DNA from: a virus
Length of the DNA: 64,000 bases
IMG/VR virus record: IMGVR_UViG_3300026116_000040
Location: 1 to 64,000 of that record
Direction: 5' to 3' (one strand)
Shown here: positions 48,626-55,239 of the stretch, in pieces
Layout of the letters: every line of letters begins with the position of its first letter
Numbering within the stretch: position 1 is the stretch's first letter
The notes under the pieces: model-generated
Databases searched by the model: none
Told to the model about the DNA's origin: nothing
What the model saw: only the letters and a program-made list of their open reading frames with translations
Program-made: the position numbers and the translations under genes

Positions 48626-48695
48626 TGGACAGCGTGGGAATCGAACCCATACAATCTGATTGCAAATCAGTTGGACTGCCGTTGTCATCGCGCCC
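48626..48695 (-). tRNA. tRNA-Ala(TGC), atypical acceptor
   Basis: Anticodon loop TTTGCAA on stem CTGA/TCAG gives TGC. The acceptor GGGCGCG/GCTGTCC has the G3-U70 pair that identifies Ala, but its last two pairs do not form. Cys(GCA) was considered and rejected because a clear tRNA-Cys is present nearby. Unit C. Confidence 0.75.
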
Positions 48696-48700
48696 ATAAT

Positions 48701-48775
48701 GTGTACCCTAAAGGGGTCGAACCTTTATCCCCTTTCTTATGAGGAAAGTGCTTTACCAATTAAGCTAAAGGAACA
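48701..48775 (-). tRNA. tRNA with CAT anticodon (Met or Ile2)
   Basis: Anticodon arm CTTTC-CTCATAA-GAAAG; acceptor TGTTCCT with one mismatch to GGGTACA. Two CAT tRNAs occur in unit C and one more at 17288; one of these may be lysidine-modified tRNA-Ile for AUA codons, which leader C contains twice. Confidence 0.85.
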
Positions 48776-48777
48776 TA

Positions 48778-48850
48778 GAGTACACAGAAAGAATCGAACT
48801 TTCTACTTTTGTTTTGCAGACAAATCTCAATCCATTTGAGTTTATGTACT
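48778..48850 (-). tRNA. tRNA-Cys(GCA)
   Basis: Anticodon arm TTTGT-CTGCAAA-ACAAA; acceptor AGTACAT/GTGTACT. Unit C. Confidence 0.9.
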
Positions 48851-48854
48851 TGTG

Positions 48855-48928
48855 AGCAGATAGCGAGAATCGAACTCGCTCTATTCCAGTTTGGAAGACT
48901 GGCGCACCACCAACTATGCGTTATCTGC
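48855..48928 (-). tRNA. tRNA-Gly(TCC)
   Basis: Anticodon arm CCAGT-CTTCCAA-ACTGG; acceptor GCAGATA/TATCTGC. Unit C. Confidence 0.93.
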
Positions 48929-48938
48929 TTATTATCGT

Positions 48939-49009
48939 ATTCGGTACGGGCATCGAACCCGTATCTGCAAAGTGAAAGTTTGCTATCCTGACCATTTAGA
49001 AGAACCGAA
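48939..49009 (-). tRNA. tRNA-Glu(TTC)
   Basis: Anticodon arm GCAAA-CTTTCAC-TTTGC; acceptor TTCGGTT/TACCGAA. Unit C. Confidence 0.92.
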
Positions 49010-49059
49010 CATTTCGTCGGTCTCCTCACTTAATCTGTTTTTCATTTTCATTTTTTAAG

Positions 49060-49132
49060 TTGGAATAAAAGGACTTGAACCTTTAGCCTTCGACGTATCA
49101 GGTCGCTGCTCCACCATTGAGCTATACTCCAA
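49060..49132 (-). tRNA. tRNA-Ile(GAT)
   Basis: Anticodon arm GCGAC-CTGATAC-GTCGA; acceptor TTGGAGT/ATTCCAA. Unit C. Confidence 0.9.
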
Positions 49133-49137
49133 TATTG

Positions 49138-49208
49138 TTGCGGAGAAGAGAATCGAACTCTTATCTGAGGCTTATGAGGCCCCCGTGCTACCGTTACACC
49201 ACCACGCA
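49138..49208 (-). tRNA. tRNA with CAT anticodon (Met-type)
   Basis: Anticodon arm GGGGC-CTCATAA-GCCTC; acceptor TGCGTGG/TCCGCA with some irregularity. The G-rich anticodon stem recalls initiator tRNA, but the acceptor end is paired T-A. Unit C. Confidence 0.87.
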
Positions 49209-49214
49209 ATTTTG

Positions 49215-49286
49215 AGCTTAGATTCGGAACTGACCCGAAAATTGATGCTTACAAGGCAACTGTTTTTCCCGTTAAACTATCCAAGC
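49215..49286 (-). tRNA. tRNA-Thr(TGT)
   Basis: Anticodon loop CTTGTAA; acceptor GCTTGGA/TCTAAGC. Unit C. Confidence 0.9.
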
Positions 49287-49290
49287 TTAA

Positions 49291-49362
49291 GCACACCCTC
49301 TTTGAATCGAACAAAGTCCTTCGGTTTTGGAGACCGATTGGCTACCATTAGCCCAAGATGCG
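49291..49362 (-). tRNA. tRNA-Trp(CCA)
   Basis: Anticodon arm TCGGT-CTCCAAA-ACCGA; acceptor CGCATCT/GGGTGTG with wobbles. First tRNA of unit C, immediately after terminator C. Confidence 0.9.
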
Positions 49363-49370
49363 TATAAAAT

Positions 49371-49396
49371 AAAAAACCCCGATTTTTGGTCGAGGC
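49371..49396 (-). terminator. attenuator terminator C
   Basis: On the minus strand CCTCGA and TCGGGG (one G-U) form the stem, followed by six T. CGGGG within the last codons of leader C (49428-49432) repeats the 3' arm and can pair with CCTCG of the 5' arm instead. Confidence 0.8.
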
Positions 49397-49424
49397 TTAC
49401 AATTTATATTTTTATAAATTTACT

Positions 49425-49517
49425 TCACCCCGTTATTTTAAATTTCTCAAACATGGCAATCCCAACACACCATTTTGTTGCGTTTGTTCTCGTGCCTATA
49501 TTTGTAATTAGTTTCAT
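49425..49517 (-). CDS. leader peptide C (mixed residues) of tRNA attenuator
   Basis: 30 codons from ATG 49517 to TGA 49425. Contains Lys, Ile, Thr, Gly, Arg(AGA), Ala, Trp, Cys, Val, Met and Glu, that is every amino acid served by the 12 tRNAs of unit C, including single Trp, Cys, Val and Glu codons. Extra residues are Asn and Phe (served by the adjoining unit D) and one Leu. It has no His, Gln, Pro, Ser, Tyr or Asp. The order TKWCVGIAMFEKF places the rare ones together. Confidence 0.8.
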   Translation of the reverse strand: MKLITNIGTRTNATKWCVGIAMFEKFKITG

Positions 49518-49546
49518 TGAAAATAGTATTGTTTTAAATATTTCGA

Positions 49547-49579
49547 CAAATATATGAATAATTGTTTTATATATCCAAA
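49547..49579 (-). promoter_or_regulatory. promoter of tRNA unit C (TTTG-N21-TATATTTG)
   Basis: On the minus strand TTTG (49576-49579) and TATATTTG (49547-49554) are 21 bases apart. It is back to back with the promoter of unit B. The untranslated leader is about 25 bases, longer than in the other three units. Confidence 0.8.
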
Positions 49580-49587
49580 TTTATTTT

Positions 49588-49595
49588 TACATTTG
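49588..49595 (+). promoter_or_regulatory. -7 box of tRNA unit B
   Basis: TACATTTG four bases before the leader B ATG at 49600. A TTG lies 23 bases upstream, slightly too far for an ideal -33 box. Confidence 0.65.
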
Positions 49596-49599
49596 TACC

Positions 49600-49668
49600 A
49601 TGAAAACACAAAAATCATATAGCCTGTCTTTAAGTTATTCGTTGAGTAAACAAGAGGCATTCTATTGA
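49600..49668 (+). CDS. leader peptide B (Ser/Tyr/Leu) of tRNA attenuator
   Basis: 22 codons containing SYSLSLSYSLS. The run uses Ser TCA, AGC, TCT, AGT, TCG, AGT, Tyr TAT twice, and Leu CTG, TTA, TTG. The unit's tRNAs are Leu(TAA), Tyr(GTA), Ser(GCT), Ser(TGA), Leu(TAG): both Ser codon families and both Leu codon families are sampled. AGAGGC (49653-49658) near the end of the ORF can pair with GCCTCT (49693-49698) in the terminator. Confidence 0.85.
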   Translation: MKTQKSYSLSLSYSLSKQEAFY

Positions 49669-49686
49669 TTATACTGAAATAGATAC

Positions 49687-49723
49687 AAAAAAGCCTCTCG
49701 AATTTAATTGGGAGGCTTTTTTT
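49687..49723 (+). terminator. attenuator terminator B
   Basis: AAAAAAGCCTC and GGAGGCTTTTTTT with a loop of about 13 bases, ending four bases before tRNA-Leu(TAA). The GCCTC arm is also complementary to GAGGC in leader B. Confidence 0.88.
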
Positions 49724-49727
49724 ATTT

Positions 49728-49801
49728 GCAGCAATGGTGAAACTGGTAAACACACAGGACTTAAAATCCTGACGCTTTGGGTTCGATTCCCAATTGCTGC
49801 A
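49728..49801 (+). tRNA. tRNA-Leu(TAA)
   Basis: Acceptor GCAGCAA/TTGCTGC, anticodon arm CAGGA-CTTAAAA-TCCTG, T arm with TTCGATT. The variable arm is short for a Leu tRNA. First tRNA of unit B. Confidence 0.9.
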
Positions 49802-49807
49802 CTAAAT

Positions 49808-49881
49808 GGGTTGTTCATTGCTAACAGGTAAGCATTCGGTCTGTAACACCGCTAATAGAGGTTCGATTCCTTTACACCCCA
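49808..49881 (+). tRNA. tRNA-Tyr(GTA) with short variable loop
   Basis: Acceptor GGGTTGT/ACACCCC (one mismatch), anticodon loop CTGTAAC, T loop TTCGATT. The variable loop is only about six bases, whereas bacterial tRNA-Tyr normally has a long variable arm. Unit B. Confidence 0.85.
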
Positions 49882-49884
49882 CAT

Positions 49885-49974
49885 ACGGAAGATTAAACAG
49901 AAAGGCTCTGTAACCGCCTGCTAAGCGAGTTGTCCTGTAAAAAGGGATGGATTTCGAATATTCAGTCTTCCGTT
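49885..49974 (+). tRNA. tRNA-Ser(GCT)
   Basis: Acceptor ACGGAAG/CTTCCGT, anticodon loop CTGCTAA, long variable arm (TCC...GGA). Unit B. Confidence 0.87.
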
Positions 49975-49975
49975 T

Positions 49976-50069
49976 GGAAAGTAAAGCAGCTACATTGGAG
50001 TGGCGACTAGTCTTGAAAACTAGGTATCGGCGTAAAAAACTGATTGGAGGTCGGGTCTTCTGCTTTCCG
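49976..50069 (+). tRNA. tRNA-Ser(TGA)
   Basis: Acceptor GGAAAGT/GCTTTCC, anticodon arm CTAGT-CTTGAAA-ACTAG, long variable arm. The T loop (GTCGGGT) is unusual. Unit B. Confidence 0.87.
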
Positions 50070-50074
50070 CAAAT

Positions 50075-50148
50075 GCCCAATTGGCGAAATTGGTAAACGC
50101 GCTACTCTTAGAAAGTAGATTTTACAGGTTCGACTCCTGTATTGGGCA
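50075..50148 (+). tRNA. tRNA-Leu(TAG)
   Basis: Acceptor GCCCAAT/ATTGGGC, anticodon arm CTACT-CTTAGAA-AGTAG. Last tRNA of unit B. Its 3' half is antisense to the end of the glycosyltransferase gene at 50108-50812. Confidence 0.93.
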
Positions 50149-50812
50149 CAATTATAGCGTTCTTGTCCAACCCTTTAAATTTGTCATTTATCGTCTTCCT
50201 TTGGACATCAACATACTCTACACCCCATTGGTATGTCTTGTTTATTTTGCTCAGTCTTTTTTCATACATCTTATGCCGGCTGTAAACATAGTCGGGAGAA
50301 ATGTACTTATAATGTAGTAATGGAACGGTGAATGGACTGTAAATAATATTACCAATAGGATTTGCGGTATGGCAACCTGGCAAATAATTTATTTCTTGGA
50401 TTTGATTGGGTCTAAAAAAACAAAGTTTGCTATACATTGAGTTAGGAACGCCCAAACGCGAAGGTGGCGGACCAATCATATCGTAGCCTTTCGTTTTTAC
50501 GATGGATGTATTTTTTAAGTCGGCGTTTACCGGCAACTCTAAAAATTCATCAATGTCAACTACGCACACCCAGTCCGCTTTGCTTTTCTTCCAACAGCTG
50601 TTTTTTATTTTAAGATACAAATCATCCCGTATTTCATCTTGTGAATTATAATCGATCAGCGTGCATCCAGCAGCATTTATTATTTCACGGGAATTGTCGA
50701 TAGACCGGTTATCGAAAATGGTGATGTTGGCCCCCATAGATTGATAATGCTTTATGAAGTGGGGCAGTAAGAACGCTTCATTGTAACAGATACTAAATAC
50801 GTCGATGTTCAT
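50108..50812 (-). CDS. GT2-like glycosyltransferase (DUF23/Glyco_tranf_2_4 type)
   Basis: 234 residues. VFSICYNEAFLLPHFIKHYQSMGANITIFDNRSID is the typical opening, and WVCVVDIDEFLELP (about residue 82) the DxD site with the E-F/L motif of this group. Late HYKYIS matches the H-y-x-x-x-x region. The last 13 residues are encoded on the strand opposite tRNA-Leu(TAG), so the gene may have been cut short by the tRNA region. Confidence 0.75.
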   Translation of the reverse strand: MNIDVFSICYNEAFLLPHFIKHYQSMGANITIFDNRSIDNSREIINAAGCTLIDYNSQDEIRDDLYLKIKNSCWKKSKADWVCVVDIDEFLELPVNADLKNTSIVKTKGYDMIGPPPSRLGVPNSMYSKLCFFRPNQIQEINYLPGCHTANPIGNIIYSPFTVPLLHYKYISPDYVYSRHKMYEKRLSKINKTYQWGVEYVDVQRKTINDKFKGLDKNAIIVPNTGVEPVKSTF

Positions 50813-50833
50813 GTTGTAGTTATTTAAGACACC

Positions 50834-50866
50834 AAAGCCGCCTACGTGAACGTAAGCGGCTTGTTT
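50834..50866 (-). terminator. hairpin between virion-like genes and glycosyltransferase
   Basis: AAGCCGC and GCGGCTT with an inner TACGT/ACGTA stem; moderate T-runs on both sides. It lies downstream of 50905-51063 on the minus strand. Confidence 0.7.
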
Positions 50867-50904
50867 TACAGATAAACCTTACGGGGTTTGGCTGTCGGTT
50901 GGAA

Positions 50905-51063
50905 TTACTTTTTCTCTGCCGCTTTTTTAGCGTCTTGTTCGGGTTTATAGACTAAGAAATAATAAAGTCCAGCTGTTGCTACAATTAATGCGGCAACCAC
51001 TAGACCTGTATTACTTTTTTCTCCTCCAGGTAAAGCGGGAGTATTGAATGATGTGATTGACAT
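50905..51063 (-). CDS. small single-pass membrane protein
   Basis: 52 codons, ATG 51063, TAA 50905. A 20-residue polar N-terminus, hydrophobic helix (GLVVAALIVATAGLYYFLV) and Lys-rich tail, the same style as the virion membrane proteins at 8-19 kb. Starts five bases after the next gene upstream ends. Confidence 0.65.
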   Translation of the reverse strand: MSITSFNTPALPGGEKSNTGLVVAALIVATAGLYYFLVYKPEQDAKKAAEKK

Positions 51064-51067
51064 GGTT

Positions 51068-51679
51068 TTATTTTTTAGTTAAAATGAATTTTTGATTAGT
51101 TTCTTTTAAAAGGAAATGTGTGGTAGCAATACCATTATCTCCATCCTTCTCATAGGTTTCAAAGATAACAGAATAAGCAACAGGAGCCAAAGTTTTTAAT
51201 TCGGCCAGGTCAACTTCGATTTTGCCAGCTCTGAACATAGACAAAAGCTCTTTATCTATTTCAACTCCTTTCGGGTCGTCCGTTTTCGCAGGCTCATCAA
51301 CTTTTGCAGGCGGTTCAACTTTTACAGGTGGCGAGGCTGGTTCAACTGTTTTGGACGGCGCTGCCGGTTCATCTTTTTTTATGTCCGCAATGATAGTAGC
51401 GGCGGCGGCCGGAGGTGCTGAAGCGTTACTATTCTTATCCTCCATGTAATCTAAAATCTCTCTAACTATCCACCTGTCAAAGGCTTTTATCTTATTTTCA
51501 GTAGAAGCAGAAGGGGTGTATTTTTTACCATTCTTCACTGCTTTCTTTTCTTGAAGGACAATAGCTTTTTCTATTTCTTTAATTTGCTGAATGCCGAGCT
51601 GGGCTTCTGGTGTAAGATCGGTGGCGGCAAGGCTATGCTCTACCAGCAGGTCTTCGTAAGCGTATTTTGATTTTGACAT
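51068..51679 (-). CDS. Pro/Lys-rich unknown protein
   Basis: 203 residues. Helical N-terminal domain (1-90), a low-complexity linker of Ala, Pro, Lys, Val, Glu and Asp (about 90-145), and a beta-rich C-terminal domain. Possibly a structural or scaffold protein. Confidence 0.6.
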   Translation of the reverse strand: MSKSKYAYEDLLVEHSLAATDLTPEAQLGIQQIKEIEKAIVLQEKKAVKNGKKYTPSASTENKIKAFDRWIVREILDYMEDKNSNASAPPAAAATIIADIKKDEPAAPSKTVEPASPPVKVEPPAKVDEPAKTDDPKGVEIDKELLSMFRAGKIEVDLAELKTLAPVAYSVIFETYEKDGDNGIATTHFLLKETNQKFILTKK

Positions 51680-51686
51680 ATTTTGT

Positions 51687-53015
51687 TTATTTTAGTTTTT
51701 TTCTTTTAGCTATTTTCGCCTTCTCCCTTTCGATCAACTCTTTATTTTCTTTCGATATGCCTGCCGCTAACGCCTTAACGCCTTTGCCTGTTTTTTCTTC
51801 TGCGCGTTGTTCCGATAGAGCTATAGCAACGGCTTGTTTTGGGTTTTTCACTTTTTGTCCAGATGAAGTTTTTAACTCCCCCTTTTTAAATTCCTTCATC
51901 ACCTTTTTTATTTTATCAGTGCCTTTAGGAGAGGACAGAGTTCCGCCGGTGGCGAGTTTTTCAATAGTAATAATTCGCGGATTAACAATCTCTGCAAGTT
52001 TTTTAAAATTTTCTTTACTTAAAACAATCTCCCCTAATTTCATGTTACCAACGCCTATTGCCGATACTGTATACCAACTTAATTTGTTTTTTTGATTGTA
52101 AGTGACGTCATCTATTGGCATTCCAGCATAATACGCTTTCTTGCCCTTTATTTGGATGGAATTGGCCGAATACTTTTCGCCTCTTTCGTCTATAAGACTT
52201 TCTTCCTTTGATGTTGCTTTTTTCTCCTTAATCCTCCCCTCCATCAACTCAACATACTTTTTCTTCAGGTTTTCCGGCAATAGCGGATTTTTTTTAGCTG
52301 CCGCTATTTCTTTTTCCATCTGCTCGATGGTTTGTTCTGATTTTTTGATTATTGGCATTACGGTTCCTCCTTGGTTGTATGTTTTTGGTTTGTCAATAAA
52401 AAATATGGTATCTATGAAATATAAAGTGTCATCTTTTGTTAGCACATTTTCATCATGTAGGTCTTCTAATATTATCCCTAATTCAGGATTACGGTAATCA
52501 TTATTTCTTATGTTTGTAAATCCGTTTTCCAACATAAACGCTTTTACTTTTGCTATATCTGTTATACTTGTAGCTTTTATTAATGGTTGCTCTACAATAG
52601 AATATAATTTGTTTTCTGTTTCTGTGAAGCCTATTAATTCATAAGCGGTAATGGGGAAGAAAAAATTATGCAACAATAGGCTATAGAGATAGTCTTCCCA
52701 AGATAAATAACAAATCGCATCATTTAATTTAATTACAGTGTTTTCATCTTTCAGGTAAACCTTTTGCTCCATCCCTTGAGCTGCGCTAGGCTTAGATATT
52801 ATTTCACCTACACTTGGAGAAGCCCACAACTTTTTATCTGTAATATAACTTTTTAATAATTCTATTTCTTCTTGTTCGTGTTGCTTGCTTCCTTTAGCCA
52901 ACGCACTTGTGCCTTGAACTCTTTTAAGGTGACTGGACGCTGCTTCGATAGCTGCCCCTTTTGCAACTTTGCTAATTCCTGAAATGACATCTCGTATGGT
53001 TTTATTGGTTATCAT
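51687..53015 (-). CDS. polyvalent-type protein with kinase-like fold remnant and DUF6496 motif
   Basis: 442 residues from ATG 53015, three bases after TATATTTG (53019-53026). Residues about 60-200 resemble the polyvalent-protein kinase-like domain: VYLKDENTVIKLND, then EDLHDENVLTKDDTLYFIDTIFF (H-D-E-N-V and I-D positions of a small kinase fold). Residues about 375-415 contain KEFKKGELKTSSGQKVKNPKQAVAIALSEQR, a match to the DUF6496 motif (K-G-x-L-x-S-x-S-G-x-K-V-x-N-x-x-Q-A-I-A-I-A-L-S-E). Such multi-domain proteins are often delivered with phage DNA. Confidence 0.7.
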   Translation of the reverse strand: MITNKTIRDVISGISKVAKGAAIEAASSHLKRVQGTSALAKGSKQHEQEEIELLKSYITDKKLWASPSVGEIISKPSAAQGMEQKVYLKDENTVIKLNDAICYLSWEDYLYSLLLHNFFFPITAYELIGFTETENKLYSIVEQPLIKATSITDIAKVKAFMLENGFTNIRNNDYRNPELGIILEDLHDENVLTKDDTLYFIDTIFFIDKPKTYNQGGTVMPIIKKSEQTIEQMEKEIAAAKKNPLLPENLKKKYVELMEGRIKEKKATSKEESLIDERGEKYSANSIQIKGKKAYYAGMPIDDVTYNQKNKLSWYTVSAIGVGNMKLGEIVLSKENFKKLAEIVNPRIITIEKLATGGTLSSPKGTDKIKKVMKEFKKGELKTSSGQKVKNPKQAVAIALSEQRAEEKTGKGVKALAAGISKENKELIEREKAKIAKRKKLK

Positions 53016-53030
53016 GCACAAATATAGTAA

Positions 53031-54956
53031 TTATTCCTTCTCCAACTCCTTAATCTTCTCTTGACACGCTTTCTTTTCTTTGCCTTTTAAAGTTGGCACC
53101 AAAGATCTTAAAATAGATATGGTGCTTTGTTTATCTTCTGTTGTTGTATCAGCTTCCGTAGGGACATTCCCACCCTCCCCATACTGCCCTTCTTTAATAT
53201 GTTCATCCAAAGCGTTTTTTATTTCGGACGCCAAAAATTCATACTTTGCATTGTGGGCCAACGAAAATTGTGATAATTTGTGATCAGATAAGAAATGTTT
53301 TCTTTGCTTTTTGTTAAAAGACCCCCAAACTACCTCCGCCGTTTTACCGGCATAGTTGTTAGGAATGGTGCCGCCTTTTTCATAAGAGTAAAATTTAGGA
53401 GCAACAAAATTTTTATCAATTAATTTAGCTTCATTTGTAGCAACTTTTATAGCATCATTATATCCAGATGGGAACGATATTATAAATTTTGGATTCTTGG
53501 GGTCTTTTAATCCGCCAAATTTCCACGTCTCCATTATTTCATTAAATTTATCTTTAGCAGATTCAATGGTGCCGCCATCACCAAATTCTTTTTTATCGCT
53601 TTTCATTATTTCAACAAACTCTTCAACTTCTTTTTTTGATTTAACACCTAAATAAGAATCTTTTAAGCGGTCATCAATACTTGTATTTTCGTTAACTATT
53701 TCGTTAGCAATTTCCGCTATTTTAATTAAAGAACCCTCACGCATTGAGCCTGAATGGAATTTTGCTAACTCCCATTTTCCTTCGCTTATAGCCTTTTTTA
53801 CCATTTCAGAATCATAAACAGCTATATGATAATTTTCTCCTCCTCCATCGATGAAAAACGCAAGATAATCATTGCCTCTATTTCGTATTAAAATTACGCG
53901 TTTATTGTAATTGCTTTTGTTTATGTAAGGTTTAAATAATCGAGGTGTGGCCAATACCGTTCCGCCTTCGCCCATTTCTTCTGCGTCCGCTAGCCCCATC
54001 AACTCCTCTCTTGCTCTTTTTGTTTCTTCTAGTGCGTCCTCAACGCGTCGGTTTAAATCCGCTATTTCTTGATCCAATTCTAGTTTTTTAATAGATAATT
54101 CAACCAGCATTTTCTCTGCTTCAAAGTTTTCCAAATTAAGCTCTTTAATGGAGGGGAGACTAATTATGCGATCATTAAAAAGCACTAAAAAGTTAGCAAA
54201 AGGTAATATCAGATTGTCTTTCGGATTAACAAATTTAGGGCTATGAGATAAAATAAGTTCCCCGTTTTTAATGTCGTTTATTATCCACGTCTTTTCATCA
54301 TTTGACGCTTCATTGTTAATTATTGTTGTGCCTACTTTTATTGGTTCCATTTTGTTTATTGTTTGTGTATTTATATTACCACCTTCACTCATTTTTTTAG
54401 GATTATGACCCCAGATGAGTAAAGCTAAATGTTTCCTGGTTTTGTTTCCCTTTTCATCATAAAGTGGTCCGTCAACACCTTTCATTCTGCTAATGAATGA
54501 CACCTGCCTTTTGGCCCACTCCTGCATTTCCGCAGTCCAACCGCTTTTAGGGGTTGATTTCATTTTGATGGTCCACCTCGCCGATTCTCTTCCTGATTTA
54601 ATGCCTTGTTCTTTTGCTTCCTCAGAGCTTAATCCAGCCTCTTTACCTTCTTCCGAATCGTAAAACTTTTGAAGTTCGGAAGCGGACATGTTTACAAGTG
54701 AATCCCAATTTGCGGGGATGGTGCCGCCATCATGGAAGGTTTGTTTATTTGGATCTAAGATGGGAACGCCGCCCCCATCTTGATTTATTTCGGAAAGTAA
54801 TTCGTGATGCTTTTCTACGGCCTTTGATGTGATAATAGCTTCTCCAGACTCTAGCTCGACAGGCTTTTTGGTATCAACAACGATGGCCGCAATTCCACCT
54901 TCGCTGTGCTTTTTACCGTCTAATATTCCGCCTTTTGTTCCGTCGTTAGTTTCCAT
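53031..54956 (-). CDS. large polyvalent-type protein
   Basis: 641 residues from ATG 54956, five bases after TATATTTG (54962-54969). The opening GGILDGKKHSEGGIAAIVV, with LESGEAIITSKAV, is typical of a repeated module in Bacteroidota phage polyvalent proteins (H-S-E-G-G...G-E-x-I-x-x). GGT-type linkers (GGGVPI, DGGTIP, EGGNIN, GEGGTV, GDGGTI, EKGGTI) separate about six domains. One domain near 330-350 is a coiled coil. Enzymatic content is not clear. Confidence 0.65.
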   Translation of the reverse strand: METNDGTKGGILDGKKHSEGGIAAIVVDTKKPVELESGEAIITSKAVEKHHELLSEINQDGGGVPILDPNKQTFHDGGTIPANWDSLVNMSASELQKFYDSEEGKEAGLSSEEAKEQGIKSGRESARWTIKMKSTPKSGWTAEMQEWAKRQVSFISRMKGVDGPLYDEKGNKTRKHLALLIWGHNPKKMSEGGNINTQTINKMEPIKVGTTIINNEASNDEKTWIINDIKNGELILSHSPKFVNPKDNLILPFANFLVLFNDRIISLPSIKELNLENFEAEKMLVELSIKKLELDQEIADLNRRVEDALEETKRAREELMGLADAEEMGEGGTVLATPRLFKPYINKSNYNKRVILIRNRGNDYLAFFIDGGGENYHIAVYDSEMVKKAISEGKWELAKFHSGSMREGSLIKIAEIANEIVNENTSIDDRLKDSYLGVKSKKEVEEFVEIMKSDKKEFGDGGTIESAKDKFNEIMETWKFGGLKDPKNPKFIISFPSGYNDAIKVATNEAKLIDKNFVAPKFYSYEKGGTIPNNYAGKTAEVVWGSFNKKQRKHFLSDHKLSQFSLAHNAKYEFLASEIKNALDEHIKEGQYGEGGNVPTEADTTTEDKQSTISILRSLVPTLKGKEKKACQEKIKELEKE

Positions 54957-55002
54957 TACGGCAAATATACTAAAAAAGATTTGTATAAAACAAAATTTTT
55001 GT

Positions 55003-55239
55003 TTATGGTAGTAACTTATGCAGCTTTGCCGCATCTTCATATCTTTCCTCTGCGACAGCTAGTTTAATTCTTTGATGGATGTCAACAGGATACAGCTTTC
55101 GTATGTCATTTATATGTTCCCCGTTGATCCTAAAATCTACTTCACAGCCACCGGCTTCAAGACAAGCTTTAGAAAACAATCCGGCAAGGAAGCCCATGAA
55201 GCGCATCGCCTGTTGTTGTTCATTGGTTAGTTCGGTCAT
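55003..55239 (-). CDS. small protein with UVR-like motif
   Basis: 78 residues. C-terminal RIKLAVAEERYEDAAKLHKLL follows the UVR motif A-x-x-x-E-x-Y-E-x-A-A-x-L. Compare 33656-33910. Coupled by four-base overlap to the gene upstream. Confidence 0.55.
   Translation of the reverse strand: MTELTNEQQQAMRFMGFLAGLFSKACLEAGGCEVDFRINGEHINDIRKLYPVDIHQRIKLAVAEERYEDAAKLHKLLP

Noticed and set aside
48626-48695. tRNA-Cys(GCA) as identity of this tRNA
   Set aside because: A seven-base anticodon loop gives TGC, G3-U70 fits Ala, and another tRNA has an unambiguous GCA loop.
48358-49367. ORFs of 60-89 codons across the minus-strand tRNA run
   Set aside because: Same reason: they cover tRNA-Arg to tRNA-Trp and have no start signals.
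49327-49557. A 76-codon plus-strand ORF over terminator C and leader C
   Set aside because: It is antisense to the tRNA-Trp end, the terminator and the leader; no promoter is found on that strand.
49802-50080. A 92-codon minus-strand ORF over tRNA-Tyr and both tRNA-Ser
   Set aside because: Product is a translated antisense of tRNAs.
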